DNA of 30,243 bases from CAZAPG01 sp964486935 (GCA_964486935.1 CAZAPG010000065.1:1-30243); one strand, 5' to 3'. Numbered from the stretch's first letter, positions 1-6,587 are shown. Program-made: numbers and translations. Notes: generated by a model from the sequence alone, not told the origin.

Positions 1-86
1 ATGATGGCAGTTGGACGGAGTGGGGCAACTCCGTCGGCGTTCCCATCGAGAAGTAATCCCCAAAATTCAAAATTTATTCAATTCAG

Positions 87-112
87 GGGGAGGGCGACAA
101 TCCTCCCCTTTT
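87..112 (+). terminator. Terminator-like hairpin just before the first scaffold gene
   Basis: GGGGAGG (87-93) pairs perfectly with CCTCCCC (102-108) across an 8-nt loop and is followed by TTTT. It ends only about 9 nt before the start codon at 122, and no Shine-Dalgarno sequence lies between. It could end an upstream transcript or act as a leader attenuator. A second perfect 7-bp hairpin, ACGGAGT/ACTCCGT, lies upstream at 15-34. Confidence 0.55.
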
Positions 113-121
113 AATCACAAT

Positions 122-517
122 ATGGACCGACAACAGTACATCGACAACCTGTTGGAACACTACGAGTCGCCCCGTTACCGGGAAGCCCACCCTGAAGCCG
201 ATATTGTGTGGCAAGGCAGCAACCCCGGCTGCGGCGACGTTGTGACCATTTATCTGAATGTTGGCCAGGGGCAAGTCGCCAAAGATATCTGGTTTGAGGG
301 CGAAGGCTGCACCATTAGCCAGGGGGCAACCTCTATTTTGCTGGAGATGGTACAGGGCAAACCCCTTGCCCAAATAGAAGCCCTTGACTATAATGAACTG
401 ATTGACAAATTGGGCAAAGATGTCGTTTTAACCCGCGTTCGCTGCGCCACGCTGGGCCTCAAAACGCTCAAAGAAGCCATTGAGCAGTATCAACATACCA
501 GCCGGCCCGCGCCGTAA
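122..517 (+). CDS. SufU/IscU-like Fe-S cluster scaffold or sulfur acceptor (paralog 1)
   Basis: 131 aa. It belongs to the SufU/IscU/NifU-N fold: the three conserved cysteines C37 (in NPGCGD), C63 (GEGCTISQ) and C108 (VRCATLG) and the Asp D39 after C37 are visible. Family members either hold a nascent Fe-S cluster or, as zinc SufU, accept persulfide sulfur from SufS. The residue before the third Cys is Arg, not the His of IscU, which favours SufU. The protein lacks the roughly 20-residue insert of Bacillus SufU. The ATG at 122 is chosen because homology begins there; the frame is open further upstream but that part is not family-like. There is no clear ribosome binding site. It lies 14 nt before sufS, and a second scaffold follows sufS, so two divergent paralogs flank the desulfurase. 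SufBCD is not in view. Confidence 0.9.
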   Translation: MDRQQYIDNLLEHYESPRYREAHPEADIVWQGSNPGCGDVVTIYLNVGQGQVAKDIWFEGEGCTISQGATSILLEMVQGKPLAQIEALDYNELIDKLGKDVVLTRVRCATLGLKTLKEAIEQYQHTSRPAP

Positions 518-531
518 ATTGGAGCAATCTT

Positions 532-1758
532 ATGTTTGATCCCCAGGTTGTCCGCAATGATTTTCCCATATTGCAGCAAACCATCAACGGCAAACCGCTG
601 GTGTATCTGGATAGCACCGCCAGTTCCCAAAAACCCAACGTGGTTATCGAGGCCATGAACACCTACTACCGCGAGTATAACGCCAATGTGCATCGCGGCA
701 TCTACCAGATTAGCGAAAAAGCCTCGGCAGCCTATGAGAACGCCCGCAAAAAAGTGGGCCGCTTCATCAACGCCCAAAGCTGGCGCGAAGTCATTTTTAC
801 CCGTAACGCCACCGAAAGCATCAACCTGGTGGCCTATAGCTGGGGGCTGGCTAACCTCAAAGCGGGCGACATCATCATCACCAGCGAGATGGAACACCAC
901 GCCAACATGGTTCCCTGGCAGCAGTTGGCGGCCCGCACCGGGGCCACGGTCAAATACATCCCCGTGACCGAGCAGGGTCATCTCGACATGCCGGCCTTTG
1001 ATGACATGCTGACCCCGGCAGTTAAGCTGGTAGCCGTTACCCAAATGAGCAACGTGCTGGGCACCATCCCCCCCACCGGCGAAATTATCCAAAAAGCCCA
1101 CGCCGTGGGCGCACTGGTGCTGCTGGATGGCGCTCAATCTGTGCCCCACATGCCCACCGATGTGCAGGCGCTTGATTGCGACTTTCTGGTATTTTCCGGC
1201 CACAAGATGCTGGGGCCAACCGGCGTTGGCGTGCTGTGGGCGCGCAAAGAAATTCTGGCCGATATGCCGCCCTTTCTCACCGGCGGCGATATGATTAAAA
1301 AGGTCACGTTTGAGGGGTCAGACTGGAACGAACTGCCCTGGAAGTTTGAAGCCGGCACGCCCGCCATTGCCGAAGCCATTGGCCTGGGCTACGCTGTTGA
1401 TTACCTGAATCAACTGGGCATGCCAGAAGTGCGCCAGCACGAAATTGAGCTGGTTGCCTACGCCCTGGAAAAACTCAACCAGGTGGAAGGGCTGCGCATC
1501 TTTGGCCCGCAGAACCCGGAAACTCGCGGCGGGGCCATCTCTTTTACCCTGGGGTCCATTCACCCTCACGATGTATCTGCGGTGCTGGATAGCGAAGGCA
1601 TTGCCGTACGGGCGGGTCATCACTGCGCCATGCCCCTGCACGACAAATTTGGCCTGAGCGCCACCACCCGCGCCAGCTTTTACGTGTACAACATGCCCCA
1701 GGATGTTGACCGGCTGGTTGAGGGTTTGGATAAAGTAGTTGACCTGTTTGGACTGTAA
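532..1758 (+). CDS. sufS: Cysteine desulfurase SufS
   Basis: 408 aa, the normal length for a group II class V aminotransferase-fold desulfurase. It removes sulfur from L-cysteine as an enzyme persulfide for Fe-S assembly in the cytosol. The PLP lysine is K225 in the FSGHKMLGPTG motif, and the catalytic cysteine is C365 in RAGHHCAMPLHD, typical of SufS rather than IscS. The His pair in SEMEHHANMVPW is also typical. The ATG is preceded by a GGAG ribosome binding site. The gene lies between two SufU-like genes, 6 nt from the second, consistent with a desulfurase and acceptor working as a pair. Confidence 0.97.
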   Translation: MFDPQVVRNDFPILQQTINGKPLVYLDSTASSQKPNVVIEAMNTYYREYNANVHRGIYQISEKASAAYENARKKVGRFINAQSWREVIFTRNATESINLVAYSWGLANLKAGDIIITSEMEHHANMVPWQQLAARTGATVKYIPVTEQGHLDMPAFDDMLTPAVKLVAVTQMSNVLGTIPPTGEIIQKAHAVGALVLLDGAQSVPHMPTDVQALDCDFLVFSGHKMLGPTGVGVLWARKEILADMPPFLTGGDMIKKVTFEGSDWNELPWKFEAGTPAIAEAIGLGYAVDYLNQLGMPEVRQHEIELVAYALEKLNQVEGLRIFGPQNPETRGGAISFTLGSIHPHDVSAVLDSEGIAVRAGHHCAMPLHDKFGLSATTRASFYVYNMPQDVDRLVEGLDKVVDLFGL

Positions 1759-1764
1759 CAAATT

Positions 1765-2169
1765 ATGGACGACTTTTACAGAGAAAACATTCTGGACCAC
1801 TACCGCAATCCGCGCAACAAGGGCCGGCTGGAACAACCCACCCACACCCACGAGGAAAACAACCCGCTCTGCGGCGATGTCATCCGCATTGATTTGCATG
1901 TCAACCAGGATGAGGTGATAGACCAGGTGGCTTTTAGCGGCCGGGGCTGCGCCATTAGCCAGGCCAGCGCCAGCATGCTCACCGAAATGCTGCAAGGCAA
2001 ATCGGTAGAAGAAGCCAAAAAAATTAGCAAAGAAGATATTCTGGAACAACTGGGTATAGAAATTGGGCCAACTCGCCTGAAATGCGCCCTGCTCTCGCTA
2101 AAAGTGCTAAAAGCCGGGCTGTACGGCCTGAGCGAAGAAATCTGGAACCCGGACGATGACGACTGGTAA
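1765..2169 (+). CDS. sufU: SufU-type sulfur acceptor / Fe-S scaffold (paralog 2)
   Basis: 134 aa. Same fold as the gene at 122 but clearly diverged. The ligands are C36 (NPLCGD), D38, C62 (GRGCAISQ) and C107 (LKCALLS). The N-terminus (DDFYRENILDHYRNPRN) is classic for SufU, so this is probably the main SufS partner that receives persulfide sulfur. The C-terminus carries an acidic tail (NPDDDDW). It starts 6 nt after sufS and is probably translationally linked to it. Like its paralog, it is shorter than Bacillus SufU in the region before the third Cys. Confidence 0.94.
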   Translation: MDDFYRENILDHYRNPRNKGRLEQPTHTHEENNPLCGDVIRIDLHVNQDEVIDQVAFSGRGCAISQASASMLTEMLQGKSVEEAKKISKEDILEQLGIEIGPTRLKCALLSLKVLKAGLYGLSEEIWNPDDDDW

Positions 2170-2205
2170 ACTTCTCAAAAATTCCACCATCAGGAGAATG
2201 ACCCA

Positions 2206-2523
2206 ATGGCAGAGTTTATTAAAGTTGCAAAAACATCAGATTTGGCCCCCGGCCAAAAAATGTTGGTAGAGTACAACGACGAAGATGTGGGCCTGTTCAA
2301 CATTGAGGGCGAATTTTACGCCATCTCCGATGTTTGCACCCACGATGGCGGCCCGCTGGTTGAGGGCCAACTGGATGGCGATTGCGTTATCTGCCCCCGG
2401 CACGGGGCGCGGTTTAATGTAAAGACCGGGCAGCAAACCATGCCGGCCTTCTCGCCGGTGCCGTTATACCAGGTAAAAATTGAAGGCGACGACATTTTCA
2501 TTGCCCCCAAAGATGAAGATTAA
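2206..2523 (+). CDS. Rieske-type [2Fe-2S] ferredoxin
   Basis: 105 aa, a single Rieske domain with no membrane anchor. Cluster ligands are C44 and H46 (CTH) and C63 and H66 (CPRH), spaced as in dioxygenase-type Rieske ferredoxins and the Rieske protein often found in SUF operons. It probably carries electrons in the cytosol; its partner cannot be read from sequence. A strong AGGAG site precedes the ATG. It follows the second SufU gene by 36 nt in the same operon, suggesting a role in Fe-S assembly or repair rather than in ring hydroxylation, as no oxygenase is nearby. Confidence 0.92.
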   Translation: MAEFIKVAKTSDLAPGQKMLVEYNDEDVGLFNIEGEFYAISDVCTHDGGPLVEGQLDGDCVICPRHGARFNVKTGQQTMPAFSPVPLYQVKIEGDDIFIAPKDED

Positions 2524-2577
2524 AGGCTGTCCCGGTATTCAGGACACATGCAAAAGTAGCTGAGTAAAGGAGAAATC

Positions 2578-2895
2578 ATGGCTCAAGAAACCACCCCGAC
2601 CAACGGCGAAGTCACCGAAGAAAGCGTGCGCGAAGCCCTGCGCGGCGTGCTAGACCCCGAACTGCACCTGGATGTTGTGACGCTGGGGCTAATTAGAAGC
2701 GTAGAATTGGAAACCTCGCCGGTGCAGGTCAAAATGCTGCTGACCACCCCCTTTTGCCCCTATGGGCCGTGGCTGGTGCAGCAGGTCAAAGAAACCGCCG
2801 AAAAATCAGCCGGGCGGGATGTTAAAGTAGAAGTGCTGCCGGAGCAGTGGAACCCTGAAATGATGGAAGACCCCACCCTGCTGGGCTTCTTTTAA
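2578..2895 (+). CDS. MIP18/DUF59 family Fe-S assembly factor (SufT/PaaD-like)
   Basis: 105 aa. The MIP18 fold is recognised from LDPELHLDVVTLGLI (residues 25-39) and TTPFCPYG with C60, the Cys region conserved in SufT-like proteins. Members help mature or target Fe-S proteins; stand-alone forms are common at the end of SUF operons. The ribosome binding site is AAAGGAG. The first 15 residues are polar and probably flexible. Naming it sufT would go beyond what the sequence shows, because PaaD and other DUF59 proteins share the fold, but the operon position favours Fe-S maturation. Confidence 0.88.
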   Translation: MAQETTPTNGEVTEESVREALRGVLDPELHLDVVTLGLIRSVELETSPVQVKMLLTTPFCPYGPWLVQQVKETAEKSAGRDVKVEVLPEQWNPEMMEDPTLLGFF

Positions 2896-2923
2896 GGGCA
2901 AACTTTATCCAGGGAGATATCCG

Positions 2924-3250
2924 ATGAGTCTGGCAGCCAAAACCTGCACCCCCTGTCGCGGGGGCATTCCCGCGCTCACCCGCGCCGAGGCCGAAGCCTA
3001 CCTGCCTCAGGTGCCGGGCTGGAATTTAATTGATAACGCTACCAAAATAGAGCGCGCGTTTAAATTTAACAATTTTATCTCGGCCATGGATTTTGCCCAA
3101 AAGGTGGGCCACCTGGCCGAGCAAGAAGGGCATCACCCCGAAATTACCTTTGGCTGGGGGTATTGCAAGGTACTGTTCTACACCCATAAAATCAATGGGC
3201 TGCATGAAAACGATTTTATTATTGCGGCCAAGGTAAATCAGTTGGTTTGA
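2924..3250 (+). CDS. phhB: Pterin-4a-carbinolamine dehydratase
   Basis: 108 aa, full length for the PCD/DCoH family. The active-site signature is present: E-x3-HHP (EQEGHHPEITF), then W, Y, H and a final D in HENDF. It dehydrates 4a-hydroxytetrahydropterin to quinonoid dihydropterin, recycling the cofactor of aromatic amino-acid hydroxylases. The N-terminal CTPCRGGIPALT segment is typical of bacterial members. The ribosome binding site is GGGAGAT. No hydroxylase is in the window; the gene closes a Fe-S operon and precedes a sulfur-carrier operon. PCDs away from hydroxylases have been linked to molybdopterin metabolism, so that role is possible here. Confidence 0.93.
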   Translation: MSLAAKTCTPCRGGIPALTRAEAEAYLPQVPGWNLIDNATKIERAFKFNNFISAMDFAQKVGHLAEQEGHHPEITFGWGYCKVLFYTHKINGLHENDFIIAAKVNQLV

Positions 3251-3270
3251 ATGAACCGCAATTGGGTTTA

Positions 3271-3355
3271 TCCCAAATCTGTAAAATCTGGAACAGGCCG
3301 GGGGGCGCGGGGGGTATCCCCCCGAACTCCCCCGGCCTGTTCCCAAAATTTGGGA
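3271..3355. repeat. Long nested palindrome after the Fe-S operon
   Basis: A perfect 15-bp inverted repeat, GGAACAGGCCGGGGG (3290-3304) and its complement (3329-3343), encloses an inner GGGGGG-TAT-CCCCCC (3309-3323). It is flanked by TCCCAAAT (3271-3278) and ATTTGGGA (3348-3355). It is very GC-rich in an otherwise AT-richer gap. There is no T-tract, so it is not a standard terminator. It could protect mRNA 3' ends or be a dispersed REP-like element. Confidence 0.8.
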
Positions 3356-3370
3356 CAGACTTACCACAAT

Positions 3371-3399
3371 TTGACCAATTAGCTTAAAGCAGGTAAGAT
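3371..3399 (+). promoter_or_regulatory. Candidate sigma70 promoter 1 for the CysO operon
   Basis: TTGACC (3371-3376), a 17-nt spacer, then TAAGAT (3394-3399). Transcription would begin near 3406 and give a leader of about 355 nt before the start at 3761. It is a good match, but a rival -10 box lies at 3461. Confidence 0.5.
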
Positions 3400-3460
3400 A
3401 GGCGGCTAGTAAAGCGTCTACATTACTGAAAACTTGCCAAAAGAGCAGAAGTAACAAATT

Positions 3461-3466
3461 TATAAT
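3461..3466 (+). promoter_or_regulatory. Candidate -10 box, promoter 2 for the CysO operon
   Basis: A perfect TATAAT, but the nearest -35-like TTGCCA (3434-3439) is 21 nt upstream, which is too far. It would start the transcript near 3473, still including the whole structured leader. Confidence 0.35.
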
Positions 3467-3514
3467 GACAAGCTTACTCATTAACGCTAATAAATTGTGT
3501 TGCATATGTATTAA

Positions 3515-3718
3515 GCGGGCGCGGTAGCCCCGCTCTCTAAGAAAGAGGGTGCGGCTACGGTGGCCCGCATCGCCGTGTTGGTACGACGATGAGATTCCTT
3601 AGTACAGCCTGTAGCCAGCAACCCTCTAAAGCGTTTCCATATTTTTAGCGTCTGGTAAGTTTGTTTACTTTATCTGTATTTTAGGCTCATCGTCGGGCAT
3701 TTGGCGATGAGCCTTTTT
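3515..3718 (+). promoter_or_regulatory. Structured leader RNA with antiterminator/terminator switch
   Basis: Several helices can form and exclude each other. GCGGGC (3515-3520) pairs with GCCCGC (3563-3568), and GTAGCC (3524-3529) with GGCTAC (3553-3558). In the alternative fold, AGAGGGT (3544-3550) pairs with ACCCTCT (3621-3627), and the same GGCTAC pairs with GTAGCC (3611-3616). A local hairpin closes with CATCG (3568-3572)/CGATG (3587-3591). The 10-nt CGACGATGAG (3584-3593) is perfectly complementary to CTCATCGTCG (3686-3695), which contains most of the terminator's 5' arm, so it would act as an antiterminator. The pattern is that of a transcriptional riboswitch or attenuator for the sulfur-carrier operon downstream. 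The class is not recognised; GGCCC and GCAACC elements recall S-box RNAs, but their spacing does not fit. Confidence 0.6.
3683..3718 (+). terminator. Intrinsic terminator inside the CysO operon leader
   Basis: AGGCTCATCG (3683-3692) pairs with CGATGAGCCT (3705-3714) over a 12-nt loop, ending in TTTTT. It stands 42 nt before the operon's first start codon, so it must be read through for expression. Confidence 0.88.
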
Positions 3719-3760
3719 GTTTGTAATTGAAACACCGTTTGAAGGAGACAATATAAAAAA

Positions 3761-4036
3761 ATGGCAACAGTTAGAATTCCCAGCCCGCTGCGGCGCTACA
3801 CCAACAATCAAAGCAAGGTGCAAACCAACGGGGCTAACATTATCGAAGTAATTGATAATTTAGAAGCCCAGTATCCGGGCGTAAAAACCCGCCTGTGCGA
3901 CGACAGCGGCCAAATCAAACGCTACGTTAACATCTTTGTCAACGGCGAGGAAATTCGCACCCTGCAAGGCAGCGAAACCGCGGTAGCCGACAAAGACGAA
4001 GTGTCGATAGTACCGGCCATGGCCGGCGGTCAATAA
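3761..4036 (+). CDS. CysO-like ubiquitin-fold sulfur carrier protein
   Basis: 91 aa, MoaD/ThiS beta-grasp fold. The body (MATVRIPSPLRRYTNN at the N-terminus, RYVNIFVNGEEIR at 54-66, VSIVPAMAGG at 81-90) is close to mycobacterial CysO, whose C-terminal Gly-Gly thiocarboxylate gives sulfur to cysteine synthase CysM. Here the protein ends in GGQ: an extra Gln (CAA, then TAA) caps the diglycine. Carriers of this type must be trimmed, usually by a JAMM peptidase, before activation; none is encoded nearby. The next gene is the E1-type activator and the one after it is a cysteine synthase, which supports cysteine synthesis over molybdopterin or thiamine. The site GAAGGAGA lies about 13 nt before the ATG. 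Confidence 0.9.
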   Translation: MATVRIPSPLRRYTNNQSKVQTNGANIIEVIDNLEAQYPGVKTRLCDDSGQIKRYVNIFVNGEEIRTLQGSETAVADKDEVSIVPAMAGGQ

Positions 4037-4046
4037 AGAGAGGGGT

Positions 4047-5270
4047 ATGATGAGCTATATTACCAGCGACCAACTACTCAACAAACTTAGAAAAGAAATC
4101 AAAGAAATTAACGTTCACCAACTGCGTAACCAGCTAGAAAACCACGAGGTTGTTCTGGTTGACATCCGCGAGCAGGGGGAATGGGACCAGGGCCATATCA
4201 AAAATTCCATTCACATTCCGCGCGGCTATTTGGAACTGCAAATTGAAACCCACGTGCCAGACCGCAACCAGCCTATGGCTATTACCTGCGCCGGTGGCGT
4301 GCGCAGCCTGCTGGGCGCGCGCGATTTGGAGGCGATGGGCTACACCAACGTGGTTTCCGTGGCGGGCGGTTTTAACGGCTGGAAAAACGCCGGCTACAAC
4401 TTTACCGTACCCCGCCGCCTGACCGATGAGCAGCGCCAGCGCTACAGCCGGCACACCATTATGCCAGAAGTTGGCGAAGCAGGTCAGCTTAAATTAATGG
4501 ACTCTAAAGTGCTGCTGATTGGCGCCGGCGGCCTGGGCAGCCCGGCAGCCATCTACCTGGCCGCCGCCGGGGTGGGCACCATCGGCATTATTGATTTTGA
4601 TGTGGTTGACACCAGCAATTTGCAGCGCCAGATTATCCACCGGCTGGAGGATGTCGACAAGCCCAAAGTGGAATCTGCCGCCCGCACCATTGCCCAACTA
4701 AACCCGGATGTCAAAGTGATTGGACACCGCACCCAGCTTACCAGCGAAAACGCCTTTGATATCATCAGCCAGTACGATATTGTGCTCAACGGCTCCGATA
4801 ACTTCCCCACCCGCTACCTGGTTAACGACGCCTGCGTGATGCTGGGCAAAACTCTGGTCGATGCCAGCATCTTCCGTTTTGAAGGTCAGGTGACTGTGTA
4901 CGACACCGCCAACGGCGGCCCTTGCTACCGCTGCCTCTACCCCGACCCGCCCCCACCCGGCGAGGTGCCAAGCTGCGCCGAAGGCGGCGTGCTGGGCGTC
5001 CTGCCCGGTATTGTGGGCAGCCTGCAAGCCGTTGAAGCCATCAAATTGATTTTGGGCGAGGGCGACCCGCTGGTAGGCCGGTTGCTTCAGTACGACGCGC
5101 TGGACGCCGAGTTCCGGGAGTTGAAAGTCGCCAAAAATCATGACTGCCCGGTTTGCGGCGACCACCCCACCGTAACCGAACTGATTGACTACCAGCAGTT
5201 CTGCGGCCTGCCCAGCCTGCAACATGCTGAAATTGGGGTGAATGGCCGGGGCGAACCTATACCGGCTTAA
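4047..5270 (+). CDS. N-terminal rhodanese fused to E1-like sulfur-carrier adenylyltransferase (MoeB/ThiF family)
   Basis: 407 aa. Residues 20-118 form a rhodanese domain whose active-site loop C81-AGGVRS holds the persulfide Cys. Residues 125-375 form the E1 domain: GAGGLGS (159-165) binds ATP, D251 in NGSDNFPTR is the expected catalytic Asp, C293/C296 and C367/C370 are the zinc CxxC pairs, and C310 lies where MoeB/ThiF enzymes have a conserved Cys. It should adenylate the carrier's C-terminal Gly and hand over rhodanese sulfur to form the thiocarboxylate. MoeZ-type proteins carry the rhodanese at the C-terminus; here the order is reversed. A tail of about 30 residues (376-407) follows with no known motif. 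The start is ATGATG; the second ATG (4050) has better spacing from GAGAGGGG. It begins 10 nt after the carrier gene. Confidence 0.92.
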   Translation: MMSYITSDQLLNKLRKEIKEINVHQLRNQLENHEVVLVDIREQGEWDQGHIKNSIHIPRGYLELQIETHVPDRNQPMAITCAGGVRSLLGARDLEAMGYTNVVSVAGGFNGWKNAGYNFTVPRRLTDEQRQRYSRHTIMPEVGEAGQLKLMDSKVLLIGAGGLGSPAAIYLAAAGVGTIGIIDFDVVDTSNLQRQIIHRLEDVDKPKVESAARTIAQLNPDVKVIGHRTQLTSENAFDIISQYDIVLNGSDNFPTRYLVNDACVMLGKTLVDASIFRFEGQVTVYDTANGGPCYRCLYPDPPPPGEVPSCAEGGVLGVLPGIVGSLQAVEAIKLILGEGDPLVGRLLQYDALDAEFRELKVAKNHDCPVCGDHPTVTELIDYQQFCGLPSLQHAEIGVNGRGEPIPA

Positions 5271-5328
5271 TATCAACCTGTTGGAGCGCGCAGCCGCGCG
5301 TTCCGGCAAACTATCAAGAGGACAACCG

Positions 5329-6309
5329 ATGACTCTCTTGCAAACTATCAACAAACCAAAAATTAGTTCCGCTTTTTTCTTAACCCGTTCCGCCCAAAAA
5401 ACCCGCCCGTGGGATAAAAGCGGCATCATCTCGCAAATAGGCAACACGCCGCTGCTGCCGCTGCACCGGATTGCGGCTGCCGCAGGCGTGCCTTCGAACG
5501 TGGTGGTGCTGGCCAAAGCCGAGTGGTTCAACGCCAGCGGCTCGGTAAAAGCCCGGCCCGCGCTGGCTATGATAGAAGATGGCGAACGCCGGGGCCTGCT
5601 TACGCCCCAAAAAACCATCATCGACGCTACCTCTGGCAACACCGGCATTGCCATGGCCATGATTGGCGCGGCCAAAGGCTACAAAGTAAAGCTGGTCATG
5701 CCCGGCAACGTTAGCGATGAGCGCAAAAAGATTCTGAAAGCCTACGGCGCAGAGCTGGTTCTAACCGACCCCCTGGAAGGCATAGACCTTTCCATTCGCA
5801 CCGTTAAGGCAATGGCCCAGGAAAACCCGCACCAATATTTCTATCCCGACCAGTACAACAACCCGGTCAACTGGCAGTCGCACTTTCACACCACCGGCGT
5901 GGAAATTTGGGAGCAAACCGATGGGCTGGTAACGCACTTTGTGGCCGGCATTGGCACCAGCGGCACCCTCATGGGCACTGGCCGCCGCCTGAAAGGGTTC
6001 AATGCCGACATTCAGGTGATTGCCGTAGAGCCGGAAGACGAGCTGGCCATCATCGAAGGGTTAAAACATATGGAGACCAGCATTGTGCCCGGCATTTACG
6101 ACGCCAACTTTGCCGACCGCATCATCAAGGCCCGCCCCGATGACGCGCATGATATGGCGCAACGGCTGGCCCGGGAAGAGGGGCTGTTTGTGGGTTATTC
6201 TGCCGGGGCCGCGGCCTGGGCCGCCATCGAACTGGCTAAAACCCTACCTGCCAACAGCGTCGTAGTAACCGTATTTCCCGATGGCGGTGAAAAATATCTG
6301 AGCATTTGA
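5329..6309 (+). CDS. PLP-dependent cysteine synthase (CysK/CysM family)
   Basis: 326 aa, fold-type II PLP enzyme. K74 in NASGSVKARP binds PLP, TSGNTGIAMA is the substrate loop, and GIGTSGTLMGTG binds the phosphate. It replaces the side-chain leaving group of an activated serine (O-acetyl- or O-phosphoserine) with sulfur. Next to a CysO-like carrier and its E1, the likely sulfur donor is the carrier's thiocarboxylate, as for mycobacterial CysM. The ATG at 5329 is chosen because AAGAGGA precedes it. The frame is open from 5242, but that would overlap the E1 gene. The residues before SGIISQIGNTPLL form an extension of about 30 residues rich in basic and hydrophobic residues. Cystathionine beta-synthase activity cannot be excluded from sequence. 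Confidence 0.9.
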   Translation: MTLLQTINKPKISSAFFLTRSAQKTRPWDKSGIISQIGNTPLLPLHRIAAAAGVPSNVVVLAKAEWFNASGSVKARPALAMIEDGERRGLLTPQKTIIDATSGNTGIAMAMIGAAKGYKVKLVMPGNVSDERKKILKAYGAELVLTDPLEGIDLSIRTVKAMAQENPHQYFYPDQYNNPVNWQSHFHTTGVEIWEQTDGLVTHFVAGIGTSGTLMGTGRRLKGFNADIQVIAVEPEDELAIIEGLKHMETSIVPGIYDANFADRIIKARPDDAHDMAQRLAREEGLFVGYSAGAAAWAAIELAKTLPANSVVVTVFPDGGEKYLSI

Positions 6310-6323
6310 GAGATGTCATCCTG

Positions 6324-6372
6324 AAAATAAAACCGTGAAGCGCCGGAATGCGCGCTTCACGGTTTTTATTTT
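6324..6372 (+). terminator. Intrinsic terminator after the cysteine operon
   Basis: A long stem, AAACCGTGAAGCGC paired with GCGCTTCACGGTTT around an 8-nt loop, is followed by TTTTTATTTT. An A-rich 5' flank would let it work in both directions. Confidence 0.92.
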
Positions 6373-6389
6373 GGCGCTACAATCTTTGG

Positions 6390-6418
6390 TTGACAATTCA
6401 TTACAAAAATCCTATACT
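6390..6418 (+). promoter_or_regulatory. Sigma70 promoter of the CBS-domain gene
   Basis: A perfect TTGACA (6390-6395), a 17-nt spacer and TATACT (6413-6418). The start would be near 6425, giving a leader of about 160 nt. That leader contains a CACTTGC/GCAGGTG stem; no other element is recognised in it. Confidence 0.8.
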
Positions 6419-6587
6419 CCCTTGAAAATAAAGTTGGTAGAGTTGTTGCGGAGGGAACACTTGCGCCTGCGCGCAGTGCAGGTGAAACTACAGTTTTTCA
6501 TTCCTCGTTGTCGTCCCGTGAGGGGCTGTCCTAATCACAATTTTTTATATTTGGAGAGCTTACCAGCTTTTCAAGGAGGAAAAGCCC

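Noticed and set aside
88..101. Short shared motif (GGAGGGCGACA) with 9780-9791 as a dispersed repeat
   Set aside because: Only about 11-14 bases match in two places and the flanks differ, which is little above chance for G-rich leaders.
490..1203. Long antisense open frame of 237 codons over sufS
   Set aside because: It lies wholly inside a certain gene on the other strand, has no ribosome site, and its open state follows from the GC-biased codon use of sufS. Several similar shadows lie over the E1, secA and decarboxylase genes.
3573..3596. T-box reading of the CysO leader (TTGGTAC before the antiterminator arm)
   Set aside because: The sequence resembles the UGGNACC bulge only loosely, lies about 100 nt before the terminator, and no specifier stem with a Cys codon can be drawn.
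3544..3627. S-box (SAM-I or SAM-IV) identity for the same leader
   Set aside because: GAGGG, GGCCC, TGA and GCAACC all occur, but spacing and pairing partners do not match those consensus folds as far as can be judged by eye.
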